Shown piece by piece: positions 40,601 to 55,600 of a stretch of 64,000 bases of DNA. This stretch comes from Nymphalis io (taxonomy: Eukaryota; Arthropoda; Insecta; Lepidoptera; Nymphalidae), in NCBI RefSeq assembly GCF_905147045.1, contig NC_065897.1, positions 12,601,001-12,665,000 on the forward strand. Reading direction: 5' to 3'. Position numbers and translations under genes: made by a program. Numbering within the stretch: the stretch's first letter is position 1; each line of letters begins with the position of its first letter. A model generated the notes under the pieces. It saw only the letters and a program-made list of their open reading frames with translations. It made no database searches and was not told where the DNA came from.

Positions 40601-43600
40601 CTTGTAGATGGAAGACCCGCCGTCGTGCTGGGTCTCATTTGGACCATCATCCTATACTTCCAGGTAATGATTGAGATCTACCCACACAAAAGCCATTCGA
40701 TGTAGATTAATAACACACACTCGGATCTTTGAATTAGACCTAAAATAAGACAAAAAATTTAAAAGAAGACTTGTTTGGTAATATAAATCTAATATCCATA
40801 TTTCTTTACACATATGAGTCGGAAAGTCGTTTATAGATACCAATAGTATTTTGCAATAGTATATATATCATATTGCTTAAGTGCATATTGATTACTAAAA
40901 AACTAAATCTTATAATATTTTAAAGGAAATCTAACTTTCTACACTGTTTGATAGGTAAACAAGCACTTCGATTCCACTTTGCAATATTACCATCCAATTT
41001 TAAATATTATTAATACAAAGTAGTAATTGTTTTACACCAAACTTACATATTTAGACGGACTTAGTTATAAAATAAATTAGAAGAAAAGGTTTTAATATCA
41101 CGATTGTATGCACTAATTGTTAGCCAGTTTAAATGAGGATAAATCAAAATAATGAATGCCCTTAACGTTGCTTAGCGGATTTAGTTAAACACTGATTGCT
41201 CTCTTTCTATCATCATTGATTTGATATAAAAGGAAAAGACACAACATTGTTTTTTTAATCATCGTCTAAACAATATTGTTAGTTTAAAAACTAAATGCAT
41301 ATTTTTAACATTTAAGCGGGTCATTGAACTCCTGGCAATATTTCAATAGCAAAGTGTTTTGGTTATATGTATATTGCAGACTTTTTCACTTATTAAATTG
41401 TCCTTCTATTTTGCAAATGACGCTAGGGAGGATAATTTTTTTCTTAGTGTAATCCAACTGGATTCATGTGGATTCTACTATTTTTTTAATCTTCTATTCT
41501 CATTTTGCTTTTAAACCTCGATCCATTTGCCTGCCTCTTAACATATATAATCAGTATTCCCTTTGTTATCGATGTATTCTCATTTTAATTGGCTTGAATA
41601 TATTTTGTTTGCGCAAGCTTCGCTCAATATATTGGACCCACAGGAAAGAGGACCAAAGGTGGGTGGAACGCAAGCTTCTAGAATGAGATTTTTATTTTTT
41701 ATTTATTGTATACATTTAACAAGGTAATGAGTAAAATAAAAAGCCTGTGAATGTCCCACGGCTGGTCAAGTCTCCTATCTCCTTAAGGAGAACATTCCCT
41801 TTAAAAGTTCTTACAGGTAGGCAAACGTTTGAACATTTTAGGCGAGAAGGCCAAGTGTTAGGAATGAGAATCTTCATTTGTTATGTGCTTAATTTGTGTT
41901 TATAATTCAGTCTTTGTCCAGCAGTGGGATTTACAAGCTGTTACATTACGCGATTAATTTATGAAATAGTTATTAGCACTATATTGCATACATGGTGTTT
42001 AAGTTCGAAGTCATATCTAATTGATTGTACTTATTTTATTTCGTACTATATGTTTATTTTATATTTAACTTTTTATCTGTTTTTATTATAGTTTATTTGT
42101 CTAAAAATAACTAAAACCGGATCTGTTCAAGAATTTTTCATGTCCCGTTCAGTAGCTATAGGGTTTTATTATGTCTACATCACAGATCGAAGAAAACAGC
42201 CGAGCACTTGAATACCTCGGCGGGTCGCGTTGTGCGTCCGTCATGTCACAGGAGTCTGGGGCAGCGACGCCCACGCACAGGGCCGAAGACAGATGGAAAC
42301 AGGGTGCAAAGAAAACACTATTGCAATGGGTTGCGAACGCTTTACCAAAGTAAGTAAGAAGGTTGTTACAGTTATAATACAAAATTTTGACTGCTATGTT
42401 GGTATAGTGGCTAGATATAATGTCCCAAATCAAGAGATCAAGGATCAAACCCCAGGTCGGGCCAATAAAAAGTTATTGAGTTTTTTATATCGATTCTCAG
42501 TAGCAACCCAGAGCCTGGAAGTTGTTAGTGTATAGTCAGCTTCACAGCAGATGTTTCTGATGTTTGTACATGTTTCTATATATTTGGTATTGTTGTCTGT
42601 CTTCCTCGTGCCTCGAAAAGCATGTAAAGCTGTTCGGATCATCCGAAAGAGTTCTGACGCAGGACGAAATTGTATAAAGTTTTCTTACGTTTGATTCCTC
42701 CACTTTTTCTTATGTAAAAAGGACTCAAAATTTTTAAATCCATCTATGAAATAAACATTCCCACAAAAAAGCCAAATTAATATATCCCTTCTCTTTTGAA
42801 GTCGGCTTAACACAACTTGAACATGATTTAACATAATAGTTCAACTTTGCTTATCATATTACCATCTTCCAATGCTAATATAGAATACAAGTTCCACGGT
42901 AAGATAATATCATGTATTAAGTAAAATATAAACAGGGATCATTGGCCTGTTAACACCAAGTTCCAATCTGGTTAGTGAGTCTTACAGCTTATACTTGATA
43001 GTCCTGTTCAGTATCATCTTGCATAAAGTTGTCATGGTGAATTTTTAACGAATATGATATAAAATTGTAGATACGTAGTATTACTTGGTTATGAATCTTG
43101 CGTTAGATTTATAGGTATATTTATTTAAATTTTTTATTTTTATTGAATTGCTATGTTGATTTTGGTATTTTTATACATAAGAGACTTATGAATCGTCAGG
43201 CTTTATACTGAAATTTTACTTTTTGACAACTTTTCAGCTTTTTATACAAGTAATCCAGTGAATAATGTGATATTGGATAAAATATTTTCATTGCATTTCT
43301 ATACTTTTATAGTATAATATTTTGTTTTTTTCACCTACAGATGTACTAGACATTTAATTTTATTTTGTAAGGGTAAATGGATAGCTAATAACCGTAGCCT
43401 GTAGATATTTGCGCTGTAGGAAATATTAACCATCCCTTAAATCGCCAACGCGCCACCAATTTTGGGAAATATAATGTTATGTCCCTTGTGTCTGTGGCTA
43501 TACTGGCACATATTATTCGATTATATATCGTTCTGTCTATAAAACTACCGTCGTGTTTAAAAAAAATATTATGGTAATTTCACACACGTCAAACCAATGG

Positions 43601-46600
43601 TAGTGGTAAAATAAAATTCTTGGCAATGCTTGATTAAAGTATATATATTTTTTTATATAACGTTAAAAGCACTATAAGACATAAAATCTGTATATAGTAT
43701 CATCCTTAATAGAGTTTGCCTTGAAGAGGTTACTGTAAGTGACAGGGCAGTACTTGCATACTTTACATTATACCTTGTTTTTTTTTGAATTTTTTCTAAG
43801 TTGTACAATAAAAATATTGTTAAATTAATGTATCCATCACTAATATAATTCACAAATCTCTTATCCTAGGGACTCCAACATCCAAGTTACAGACTTTGGT
43901 CCTTCATGGCGTGACGGTATCGCGTTCCTCGCTATCATTGACGCTATCAAGGCTAACCTCATCAACCTTGCGGAGATGAAGAGGAAGACAAACAGACAAC
44001 GTCTGGAGCACGCGTTTGACGTGGCCGAGACTGCGTTGGGCATCGCGAGACTGCTGGACGCAGAGGACGTGGATGTGGATAAACCGGATGAGAGGTCAAT
44101 CATGACGTATGTGGCACAGTTCCTGCATAAATACCCTGAACCTAAGGTAAAAAAAATATATTTCTTTTTCTAGTAAACGAGTCAAATTTTAGGATGGATA
44201 GTATTAATGAGTATTTAAAATTATTAGAAAGAGTTTATAAATGCATTTGGTTTTATTTTAAATTGCTTTAGTGAAATAAAATCACATTAAATAATAACAA
44301 AGCAAGGTTAATATTTTATGCATATAGGATTTCTATTTTCATACATTGAGATTTGGAAATATATTACTTATCAATTTAGCATTTAATTAATGTGATAAAT
44401 CTTAATAATGTTTATTTAAATCAGGATTTATATTATTCTTGACATGTATTATTTTAATCGAATAAAGATAAAATGTTACAGAAATAAATATATTAAAAAC
44501 ATACATATTGCAGATTTTAGAACAAATCTTATAATTGATATTAAACGATTTTAAATTGCATGAATGCTACGATTAATGGTTACCAATTAATTTGATTTGC
44601 TCTATAGACGACTGGTCCAGACGCAGTCGCGGCAGTGCAAGAGGAATACGAAATGCTGAGAAGTTGGCTCACGGAACGTGTGTCTGTCGTGCAGCGGCAG
44701 TACGACAGCAGGACACTCTCGCGACACTACGAGGACTATGTCCGTGCCGAAAACGAACGCCTCGCCAGAGAGCCCATCTATCAAAAATTAGAAAAACTCA
44801 TGTACACACAAAGCTTAGTCGCCATCGCCCCTAAATCCTGGAGGGAACTCGTGGCGCTGTGGATCGAGTTAGAGAGACTGCATCGCAAATGGCTTTGGCT
44901 TCTAGATTCAGACCTTCCCGGAGATTTCCGCGTGGTTGGAGAGTGGCTAGCAAGAGCTGAATATTTGCTCTATTTCGATGAAATACCCACATCTCTAGAC
45001 GATAGAACCGCAGCCATCATTAGTGAAAAGTTGGAAGAACATACTTCGTTCTTCACAGACCTGCCAGAAATTATTGACAGATTCGAGGCAGCCCTAAGAT
45101 CTCCTGATGCAGCGAGCATCCCAGCTGAAAGATTGCAGGACATGAAAGATCGTTTGCATGCAGTCGATCGCAGAGCTCCACAAAGAAAGGCCAGGTTAAA
45201 GTACTTGGAACACAAGTGCTGTATTGTAGCCTTCACTGAGCTGACTAAGGCCAAGTTAGCTGCGTGGACGGGAAAATACGGCCGCATCGATCACGTTCGT
45301 GCCTTATTAGAAGATTACGATAACTTTGTAACAAAAAATAAAATTTTCCAAGAATTCGATAGGGCTTATATTGATATAAAGCAAGTGGCGGAAGAATATA
45401 AAAGAGTTTGTGAAGTAGACAGAACGGAGGCGAAAGAAATCGATGCCTTTTTAAGAGAAGTATCCGAAAATTGGAGAAGAGTGGCGTCCGATGTAAGATG
45501 TGCCCGAAGTGTCTTAGAGGAAGTTATTGCTCACTGGGAAAGGTGGACGACATTATCAGACCAGTTTACACAGTGGTTAGATCGAGCCCAGCATATGCTG
45601 AGGGTCTCTGAAGATGAAAGATTAGAATTCTTCCAAGACCTGACTGTTTGGAAGGAGAAACATCAATTATTAGGAGACGCTGCTGGCTTTTTAGCAGCAA
45701 CCTGCTCAGAAGAAATAACAACAGAGATTAAGAGGAAATACGTAGAAATCACTGAACGTTGGGAACGCGTTTGGGAAGAAGCTGAACGGTGAGACTAGCA
45801 ACTGCATTTTAATTCAAAACAACAAAACAAAACAATTCAATACTTATGTTTTCTTATTTTTTTAAGCTATGTCCGCGGTGGGGATGCTCTCCGTCATAGA
45901 CGAGAGCTGGCTCAAGGAATGCAGAATCTGGACGCTTGGTTGATGGGTGCCGACAACTTGCTGTCTCGGCAACCACGTGCAACCACCGCCGACATACAAG
46001 CGTACATCGATCAGTTACTGCACCTTAATTCTGAAATTGAGCAGCACGAAGAATTATTCAAATCTATTAGCAGGTTAGTCAAATTAGAATTTAGGTTAGA
46101 TTTTTTACTTTACCAACACAAAAAACAATGCCGGCTAAAATACCTGAATAATAATACTTTTAGAACCTTCCAAAATGCGATCGCGGAACTACCCCGTGAT
46201 GAGGTGGAAGCAAATATGACAAAGCTGAAGCAACAGAAAGAATCTCTAGTACGCGTGCGAGCCAGTGTGCCCGTCAAACTGCACCAGTACCGGCAGCTGC
46301 TGGTGCAGCACGAGTCGCTCGAGAGCGGCCAGCGGGAGATCGGACAGTGGCTCGACCGAGCCGAGGAGACGCTGCGGACTACCACCGAGACCAGGCGGTA
46401 AGATAATTCGATGCTGAACTTATTTACCATCGTATTTTATCGTGACCATTTCTGAAATTACAAAAAAATATAACAAATAATGATTCGAATATTCTGAGTA
46501 CATACAATGCTTTCGTTACAGCGAGGTCATTGAGGAACGTTACGAGGTGCACCGCAGCTTCTTTTCTCGCACCACGTACTACCGCTCGATGCTGGAGAGC

Positions 46601-49600
46601 AAAAACAAGGTGTTCCAGAACATCGTGCGCGCCGCCGACGCCGACCGCAGTGCTGACGTCAGCGACCAACTACGACTTATGCGAGACCTCAATGAGCGGT
46701 GAGTGGAAAATTAGCTTGTTTGCAAATCGATAAAACAATGCATATTGTAATGTCTTACAATCGTTGTGTGTTATTTTAGACAAAAAGACGTAAACGTTCA
46801 GTTTTAACAGTTTTAAAATGACGCCCTGCTAATGGAAGTGTTGTAAACTTGACACTAGTGATATATATATCGCTAGTGTCAAGTTCTTTGAAAAAAAAAA
46901 ATAGATTGAAAATATAAAATATATTGAAAATATAAAAAATATCAGTAAGTTAATACCTTATATATAATTCTCCACCAGATTCGCTCACGTATCATCTGAA
47001 GCCACCAAAAAAGAAGCGGAGTTGCAACGTCTTGTGCGAGCCTGGGACGAGTTTGAAACGAAGAAGAGAGCGGTCGAAGAATGGGCGTCGAGGGCCGAAT
47101 CTTTGCTTGCGGATAACCGTGTGGACTCCAAGCAGGCCGTGGACTTCCATAAAAGATTCTTCCAAGGAGCTGATGAGAGGGCCGTATCTGAACTTGTCCG
47201 ATCTGGAAGAGAGTTAATTGAGGTAAGTTGATTTGCCGATATTTAAATTAAGATCATGTCTCGGTGATTGATAAGATAGTATGGAATTAATATATAATTC
47301 CTAATTCAGCTTGTGAACGAAGAAGACCGACCGAAAATTGTTCAAACGGTAGAAGAATTACAGCGAAGATGGAAGGAGCTCCTCGACAAAGCACCACCGC
47401 ATCTCATGCGCTTGGAGTTCAGATTAGATGAAGCAGTTTTCCACCACTGCATCAAGGATATCGAAAAAGAGATCGTTTATGAAGAACAAGTAAGTTTAAA
47501 AAAACAAAATTGTAACATGTCTAAAGATAGTAAAATGATTTAAAATAAATACGCTTAAGAAACATGTTAGTAAATATAACTATATACTATTATAATCAAA
47601 CTTTTTCAGGCCTACAACCAAAGTGACGACGCTGATGGCATTCTGATTCGAAACGAAGAGTATTTCCGCAACCAAGGAAAAATCATGCAAGTCGAACAAT
47701 GTTTACAGAATCTTAAAAAGATTTCAGTTAGTTACACCCATCAAACCGAGGACAAAACATTAGAAGAAGCTTTAAGGAAGTGTGAACAGGAATGGGAATC
47801 AACGGTCCATAGAGTTGAGAACTTCAGACAACAGTTACAAAGAATACCAGCTAAATGGGATGCATATAGAGAGAAGTTTAGGGAAATGGAAAAGTGGATG
47901 GACCACGTGGACAAGACCATGGACAGCATTGTGCGGGAAGTTGACTCGGCTGAAGCGTTTGAAAGGGAGAAGACTATCTTCCAAGTAAGTACTGTGCATT
48001 AGGCTTTCCTGTTGATAAGGTTTTACTATATACATTTAGAGCATAAGTAACGATATAATGCGATACTTATTTTATTAATCGTTAAGTTTTAGAAAAGGTC
48101 TTGTAAAGATTTCATTGGCATCTTAAGAATTGACTTTTATCACTTAAATGTGATATAATCGTCGCTATAACGTAGACTTTTTAATCCTTTATCAATGCAC
48201 TTAAGTGCCTTTTCTCTCTTACACTCTTAAGGTGCTATAAATTAAGATCTTGTATCCGCTGTATTATTGACTCGTTACTTCTCAGTCGTCGTGTTTATGT
48301 TTTAATAGTTAAATATTAATATTATAGTTAAGTATTAATTTGTTTTTGTACGCTCTCATTGGATGACCAGTTGAAAGAGTTAATGGTAACTATATTTAGT
48401 TTTGCAAAGTTTCTTAGCAGTTGACTTTTTTTTGTAGATAGCGTAAAATAATATCTGTTGTGTGTTACATACAGTATTTTTAATAATTACTTTAACAATT
48501 TAATGACCTTTTAAATGTATCGATCTTTTTTAAAAAAAATTATAGAACATCTGCCGGGAGGCTGATCGCAAGCGAGAAGACATGAAATGGCTTGTTCAGA
48601 CGTTGGACATGCTTTCCAATCACTGTTCAGACACTGAAGCACAAGAAGAACAAGTTAAACTGGAAAATCTAATTGCTAGATATAAAAATCTTATACCCAC
48701 TATAGAAATTACCATGATTAAGACAGAAACATATACAAGATGTTATACTTACCGCCGTGAGGTGCACGAAGTTATTTGCATCCTTGAAAGTGCGAAGGAG
48801 AGGGCGAAGGTCGAACCAGATTTACAATCACTTCAACATGTTGAGCAACTAGTGCTTGAACAACAAGCTGCAGTACAACAACTAGATCGGCAGCGGCCTT
48901 CTATCATGTCAATGCTTCATCGTGGCAAAGAACTCATTAAAGATGCGAATGCACCAGCGTTTGTTAGAGAAGATGTACGAAATCTTGAAAGTGGCTGGAA
49001 CACGGCCTATGAATCAAACACAGAACGTTTAGATAAACTCCGCGATACACAGAAAGTATGGTCTAATTATGAATATCAAAAAGAAGAATTACTTTCTGAT
49101 ATTAACAAGATTGAGAGCTACGTTGCCCATCCAGGTTTGGAGCTAGGTGTTTCTAACGTAAGTCGAGAGCTTCAAGAAACTAAGGCTGTTAACACTGATT
49201 TGGAACGAGCAAAAGCTGAAAAACTACCTCAACTGCAGCAGACTTATGCAGAATTGCAAACCCTGACTGCTAATAAACCAAAACCTGTATTAGAAAAAGA
49301 TTTAGAAATCATTGAACGTAAATTAGAACGAGTTCAAGATGAAGTTCAGACCAAGGTTGATCATTTAGAAAAGTTCAATCAAGAATGGGTGAAAATTGAA
49401 CATAAATTAGAACACGTTCGTGACTGGATTAAGAAAGAAAGTCCCATACTTATATCTCAGGTACAATCAGAGAATATCACACCAGAAGAACGTGTTGAAA
49501 AATCTCAAGCCTTACAGAATGTTATAGCAGAAAAATTAGAAATTATTAGAAATGTGGCAGATCAGGGAACTAAATTAGCAGTAGAGCATCGTATGCAGGA

Positions 49601-52600
49601 TGCAAATAAACTTAAGGGCGAGGTAGCTTTACTCGAAAAAATGATGGCAGATTTACAACGATCTATGGAACATCAAACACAGGTTGTGAAACATGATTTA
49701 GCTAGTTGGCAAAAGTATCAAAAAGGTGTAGCGGAAATCAAACCATGGATAGAAGAGGCTGAAATTAAGGTAGGAAATGTTCCAAAACCAACTACGTTAC
49801 CTGAAGCTCAACAGCTACAGCAACAGGCTAGAGCATTGATTACTGACTGTGACAAGCAGTTGATGAATTTACAGATTTTGTCAAGTGTCAGTCATCAATT
49901 GTCGGGTAAGACTAGTGCACCAGACGAAGTTGATGCTATTCATTCAAGATGGGCGGTTGTTCATGACTTAGCTGACCAATGGAATAACAAACTAGACAAA
50001 TTAGTTACGAATTGGGAACATTTTGAAAAAGAAGCTGATAAATTGGAATCTTGGATTGAAAATGGTGAAAAACTACTTAGCAGTCGTTCCGTTAACGTTG
50101 AAACACCTCACGTGGAAAAACTTGATAGGGAGCTAAATAAACTTAAATCATTTGGTAACGAAATATCTCAGCAACAAGCTAAAATAATAAGTCTCTCTCA
50201 AATATGTGATAACATCTGCCATAGCGTTCAACCAGAAGGTGCGGCTTTATTGAAAAATAAAGTGACAGACATAAAAGATCGTACAAATGCACTTGCTGAA
50301 GTAGTAAGATCAAAAGTCAATGAGCTGTCGGACAAAATCATTGTTAGACAAGAATTCCTCACCAAACTTCACAACTTTGACAATTGGATAACAGATTTCC
50401 GAAGAAAGACTGAAAGTTATGATCAAATTAGTTCCGACAAAGTAGAGCCCACGCTTCAATCTATGCACGTATTACTGCAAGAACATGCTGCAAAACTCCC
50501 TGAATTCACTGACATCTATAACGAAGTTAAAAATATGACACTAGCTGCTCATCCAGAAGAGACGCGGTCATTAAGTGATACATATTCCAATATTGCTGAA
50601 CATTACCAAGTCATAGAATCGAATATACAACAAAACAGAGTTGTCCTCCAAAAGTGGTCGGAGCTTCTTAACTGGTACGAGGATAATAAACAACAACTAA
50701 ATCATATTCAATACCAAATAGAAGGACCGAAATTAACCCCTGAAAGTTATGAAGTCTTACGTCAGGAGCTAGTTAATATTATTACCAAAACTCGAGATTG
50801 GAAAATTGATGCAGCTGCATTAGATGGACCTGGCAAAATTAAAGTTACAGACCAAAACACTGGTAGAATAATACCACCAAACAGTTTAGTAAGGGAAATA
50901 GAAATGAAAGCGGACTCATTGCTAAACCTCGTAACTTCTAAACGAGATTTAGTACAAAAAGTTGGTGCTAGATGGGATAAGTTCAATGTGCAAAACAAGG
51001 CCTTAATTGAAATCTTACATCATGTTCAGTCAGTTTTAAGCGAAATGGCCCAGCAGCCTGTTCCATTGACAGAGTCATCAATTCAAGAAATGTCAGAAAA
51101 ATTGGATAGTATTGACAGTGAATTAAAAGAAAAACAATCTGTTAGAAAAGAATTGAGAGAAGAAGGATTACATCTTATGAGAGAAGATCAGCCAAATATG
51201 AGTACCATTCAAAATGCTCTTACAGCAGCAGATAATAACTGGGATTTAGTAGTTAACTCTGTCCGTGATACTAAAAATAAATATATACTTCTATCAACCA
51301 CTTTACAAGAATTAAAGTACTTTACAGTAGCTTTTGATAAAGAAATGAGTAGAGCCGAACAACTGCATAACGAATGCAAAGAAGCACCCAATGATTATGT
51401 GCAAACTGCTCAGTTCTTAGACAAGGCAAAGAAATCTTATGAACTTCTAAAACGATCGAAAGGATTATTGGATCAAATGGATGTCATCAAACAGTCAGTC
51501 TTAAAACAAGCATCTACTTTAGGTGGATTTGACACAAGTCCTTTAGAAGATGCATTTTTAAACTCTCAAACACACTGGGAGAAGGTTAATGATGCAATTA
51601 TAAAAAGGATTCAAGATTTAGAATCTCAGCTCTTAGTATGGCGACAAATTGACGACACTAAAAATCAAGTTGTTAATTGGCTGAGTGAAACAGGACAAAA
51701 CCTTGCTAACGCTTGTGATAATTTAGAAATCAGATTTGGCCAAAACCATCTTATGAAATATAAAGAAGAATTGCCACTTTATTCAGGACTTAAAAATAGT
51801 ATTAAAGCCAAATGTGAACAGATTACCAATTTAAACAAAAATATTCCAGTGGGTCAGGTTTCATCGATAGTTGATTATTTAGATAATGAATTCGATACTC
51901 TTCAAACATTAGCTGATAATTTAGAAAGTGCAGTATCATCCTTAGAATCAAGAGAAAACAAATTAAAGGAACATATTAAACGTCTTTCTGATAACATAAG
52001 TAAAATTCGTGATGATATAATTAAATGTGACGATATGTCAGGTGATAATGCTAAAATTCTTGATCGCCTAAAGAAATGCCAATCTTGTAAAGTCGATCTC
52101 CAAAACTTAAATGACGAGATAGACAACCTGACGCAAAACGTATCTGAAATGAATGCTAACTATCCAGGATTTTATGAATCTCTTGTTCCTAAAGAATTAA
52201 GTACATTACAAAAACGTTTTGAAAGTGTTCTGATTCATGCAAACAAAACTGAAACAACTTTACTTACATTCCTTCAGAAATTATTCACTGATAAGTTGAG
52301 TATGTTCAACAGAAATTTGAAAATATTAGACGATAAAACTAGGTGGTGTATGCCTGATGTTAATAGTGACAAATACAATCTAGAAGTTAAAAATGCTGCT
52401 TTAGCAGATGTAGAGAATGGAATAACTGATTGTAAAAAGAAAGTCGACGAACTTAAAGAAGCTTCTGAAATATTACGTATTGTAGCTGAACCAGCTTGTG
52501 CGCAAGAAGCTGCTTCGCAAACGGACAAAGCTCAAAAGAACTTAGAAGTACTTACATCTAATTATAATGAAATTAAGAGCCGATTGCAGGAAAATCTTGA

Positions 52601-55600
52601 AGCGTGGCAAGAATATGAAATTATGTTAGAAAATGTTTCAGAATGGCTTAAAGATAAAGAGAATAGAGTTAGACAAGAAGCCGCAAGTCTAGTTAATTTA
52701 AATGATATTGATGATAAAATTTCCGAAATAGAAAAACTTAATGGAGAAGTAAAAGAGTATGGCGACCAAGTAAATAAGCTTACAGAAATTGGTGAAAAAA
52801 TTTTATCGCGTAATCCAGATTCGCGTATTTCTCAGTACATTAATCATTTGGAGGCAAGATATCAGACTGTTGGTAAATTTATGGTTAATCAAATAAATCG
52901 ATTAAAAGACCTCAAAATCAATAACGCTAAATACGACAAATCTATTGCTGAATTTAAGACTTGGCTTCAAGATACTAATGCAAAAATTGCAGATATAGCA
53001 GCGATGAGTAAACACGCGAAACCATCAGCTGCCGATTTAGACCACGTAAAAAAATTAAATGAAAATAAGGAAGTTGGTCAGAAATTACTCAACAGTGCTA
53101 TCGAATCAGGTGAAGCACTTTTCAGTGGAGTTACTCCCGAAGCTCGTGAACATATAAGAAATGAACTTAGGACATTGAGAGATTACTTTGAGAATTCAGT
53201 TGATTCTCTTAATAACGTTATTAAGGATATCGAAACTACTATTAACAAAAGATCATCATTTGATGATACATTTAATCAGGTACAAAAATGGATAAGTGAC
53301 AAAGAAACGGAGTTAGGTGAATTTAAGCTATCACCTTCTCTACCCGAAAAGAAGGCCCAACTTCATGCTACTAAAATTATTTATCAAGAAGTAGAATTAC
53401 ATCAGTCCATGCTATCACAGCTTACTGATAAACTTAAACTTATGCCTGACGAAGATGCTGAAAAAAGTCTTACGAAAATAATCGACAGGTATAAAAACAT
53501 GTCATCAGAACTCGGCAAACGAATTACTACTTATGAATCTCATGTTTTAGATCATGAAAAATATGTCCAAATGTTTGAAGATATTCGTGATCGACTTAAT
53601 CATGTAATTGCTGAAAATAGTTTAGTTACTTATGCAGTGGTTTCGCAAAAAGAAGATGTAGATTCTAAAATTATGTCTATAGAAAAAGTTACCTCTAAGG
53701 CAAAAGAAATTGACAACGCTCTCGACGGTGTGAAATCACAATTGTATACTGTTCTAGAAACCACTAGTCCAAATGGACATCCAGTTCTTATAAGCGAGTT
53801 CGAAAAGTTAAAAACTACATGGGATCAATTTGCAAAACAATGTAACGAATATGATAAAAAACTTAAAGATACTATTAAACAATGGAACGAGAGTCAAAAA
53901 ACTATAGATGAACTTGAAGAATGGCTTAAAGTAAAAGAAAATCAAATTAGAGATCAAAGCCTTAAAAGTAATATTGAGGCCAAAATTGCTCATCTACAAA
54001 AAGTTAAAGAAATACAAATAGAACTTGGATCTAAGAGCACTGAGTTTGCTGCTTTAACTGACAAACAAAATATATCTGGCGAATCTGATATAATTACAAA
54101 AACTTCCAAATTAGCGACAAGATATCATACATTGAACAATCTGGTAAATGAAATTATTTCAAAATATGAAGTGTTCGTATCGGAACACCAGTTATTTGAA
54201 AATGAATATAAAAATATGGAAAGTTGGCTAATGGGCATGTTAGGTGATCTTCAAGACTTAAATGAAATTGTTGGAGACTATGCAGTCTTACAAGAAAAAC
54301 AAAATAAAGCAAAAGAACTTTATGAGACTAGAAATAAGAAAACTCCTGCTTTTGAGGAATTTCTTAGCTTAGGAGAGAAGCTTTATGCTCATACCAGTCC
54401 TGACGGTAGAGAAATCATAAGACAAAAAATTCGTAAGATAAGAACACTATGGGACAGCTTTGGTGATAGTTTCCAAGAAACTGTTAACAAGTTGGACCAA
54501 TGTTTACTGCAGTTTTCTGACTTTTCACTTGCTCAAGAACAATTAACTAAATGGTTAAAAGATGTTGAAAAAGCAATGCAGAGACATACTGAACTAAAAA
54601 CATCACTAGAAGAAAAGAAAGCTCAACTACTGAACCACAAAATATTACATCAAGAAATAATGTCACACGTGCAGCTTGTTGAATCCGTATGCGATAAAGC
54701 TCAGCAATTGGTAGATCAAACTCACGACGCCTCTTTAAATGTATATTTGCAATCTATAAAACAACTATTTCAAAACATTGTTACAAAGTCACAAAATCTT
54801 CAAGACAATTTGGAGGATTGTGTGAAAAGGCACGAAGATCTTGTGCGTCTTCTTCAACAATTTAAGGAATGGCTCGGTTCACAGTCAGAAAAGTTACTGG
54901 ATATAGAAAACGCAGTGGGAGAAAAACCTGAAATAATAAGAAAACTTCAATCTGCTGTTGCGTTAAAAGAAATTGAAAAAGTAGGTTCCAGTAAGTTAGA
55001 CGAAATACGAAATATATTTGCAACTGTGAGCAAAAGCACATCGGAAGCTGGAAACTCTGCTATTAAAGCAGAAATCAATAATTTACATGAACAACTTAAT
55101 AAAGCAGTAAATAGTATTAGCACATCTGAGCAAAAATTAAAACATACCTTAGATATTTGGAACAAGTTTGATTCTTCCATTGAATCTATAACTGGATGGC
55201 TTAAGGATATGGAGGCTAAGTGCCGTGATCAAACACTGTGCTCAACATTATCTGAAAAAGAAGCTCAGTTACAGAGATATGTTGATTTACGTAATGATAT
55301 TCACGCAAAAGAAAAAGAAATAGATGTATTTGTTGATGAGTCCCACAGCCTTATTTTATTAAGTGGTGTGGAGAGATTAAAACCACTTGTTATTCAAATA
55401 AGTAGTCGATACCAACAACTTCATTTAATTTCTAAGGACATAGTAAACCACTGGCTAGAACTAGTTTCAGATCATAAAAAGTTCGTTCAATTAAGAAATG
55501 AATTTGACACTTGGTTAAAACCTTTAGAAGAACAGTTATCACAGATGGTAATAAAAGAAGATAAGGTAGGTATTGAAAATAAAGGTAATAAATTGCAAGT

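Noticed and set aside
42230..42535. 101-codon frame overlapping exon 5
   Set aside because: Different phase from the CH2 frame and runs into intron 5 and a family D repeat.
44970..45287. Minus-strand open frames over the rod exons (also 46110, 56174, 60175, 61679)
   Set aside because: They are opposite well-supported coding exons or a SINE, and have no coherent domain.
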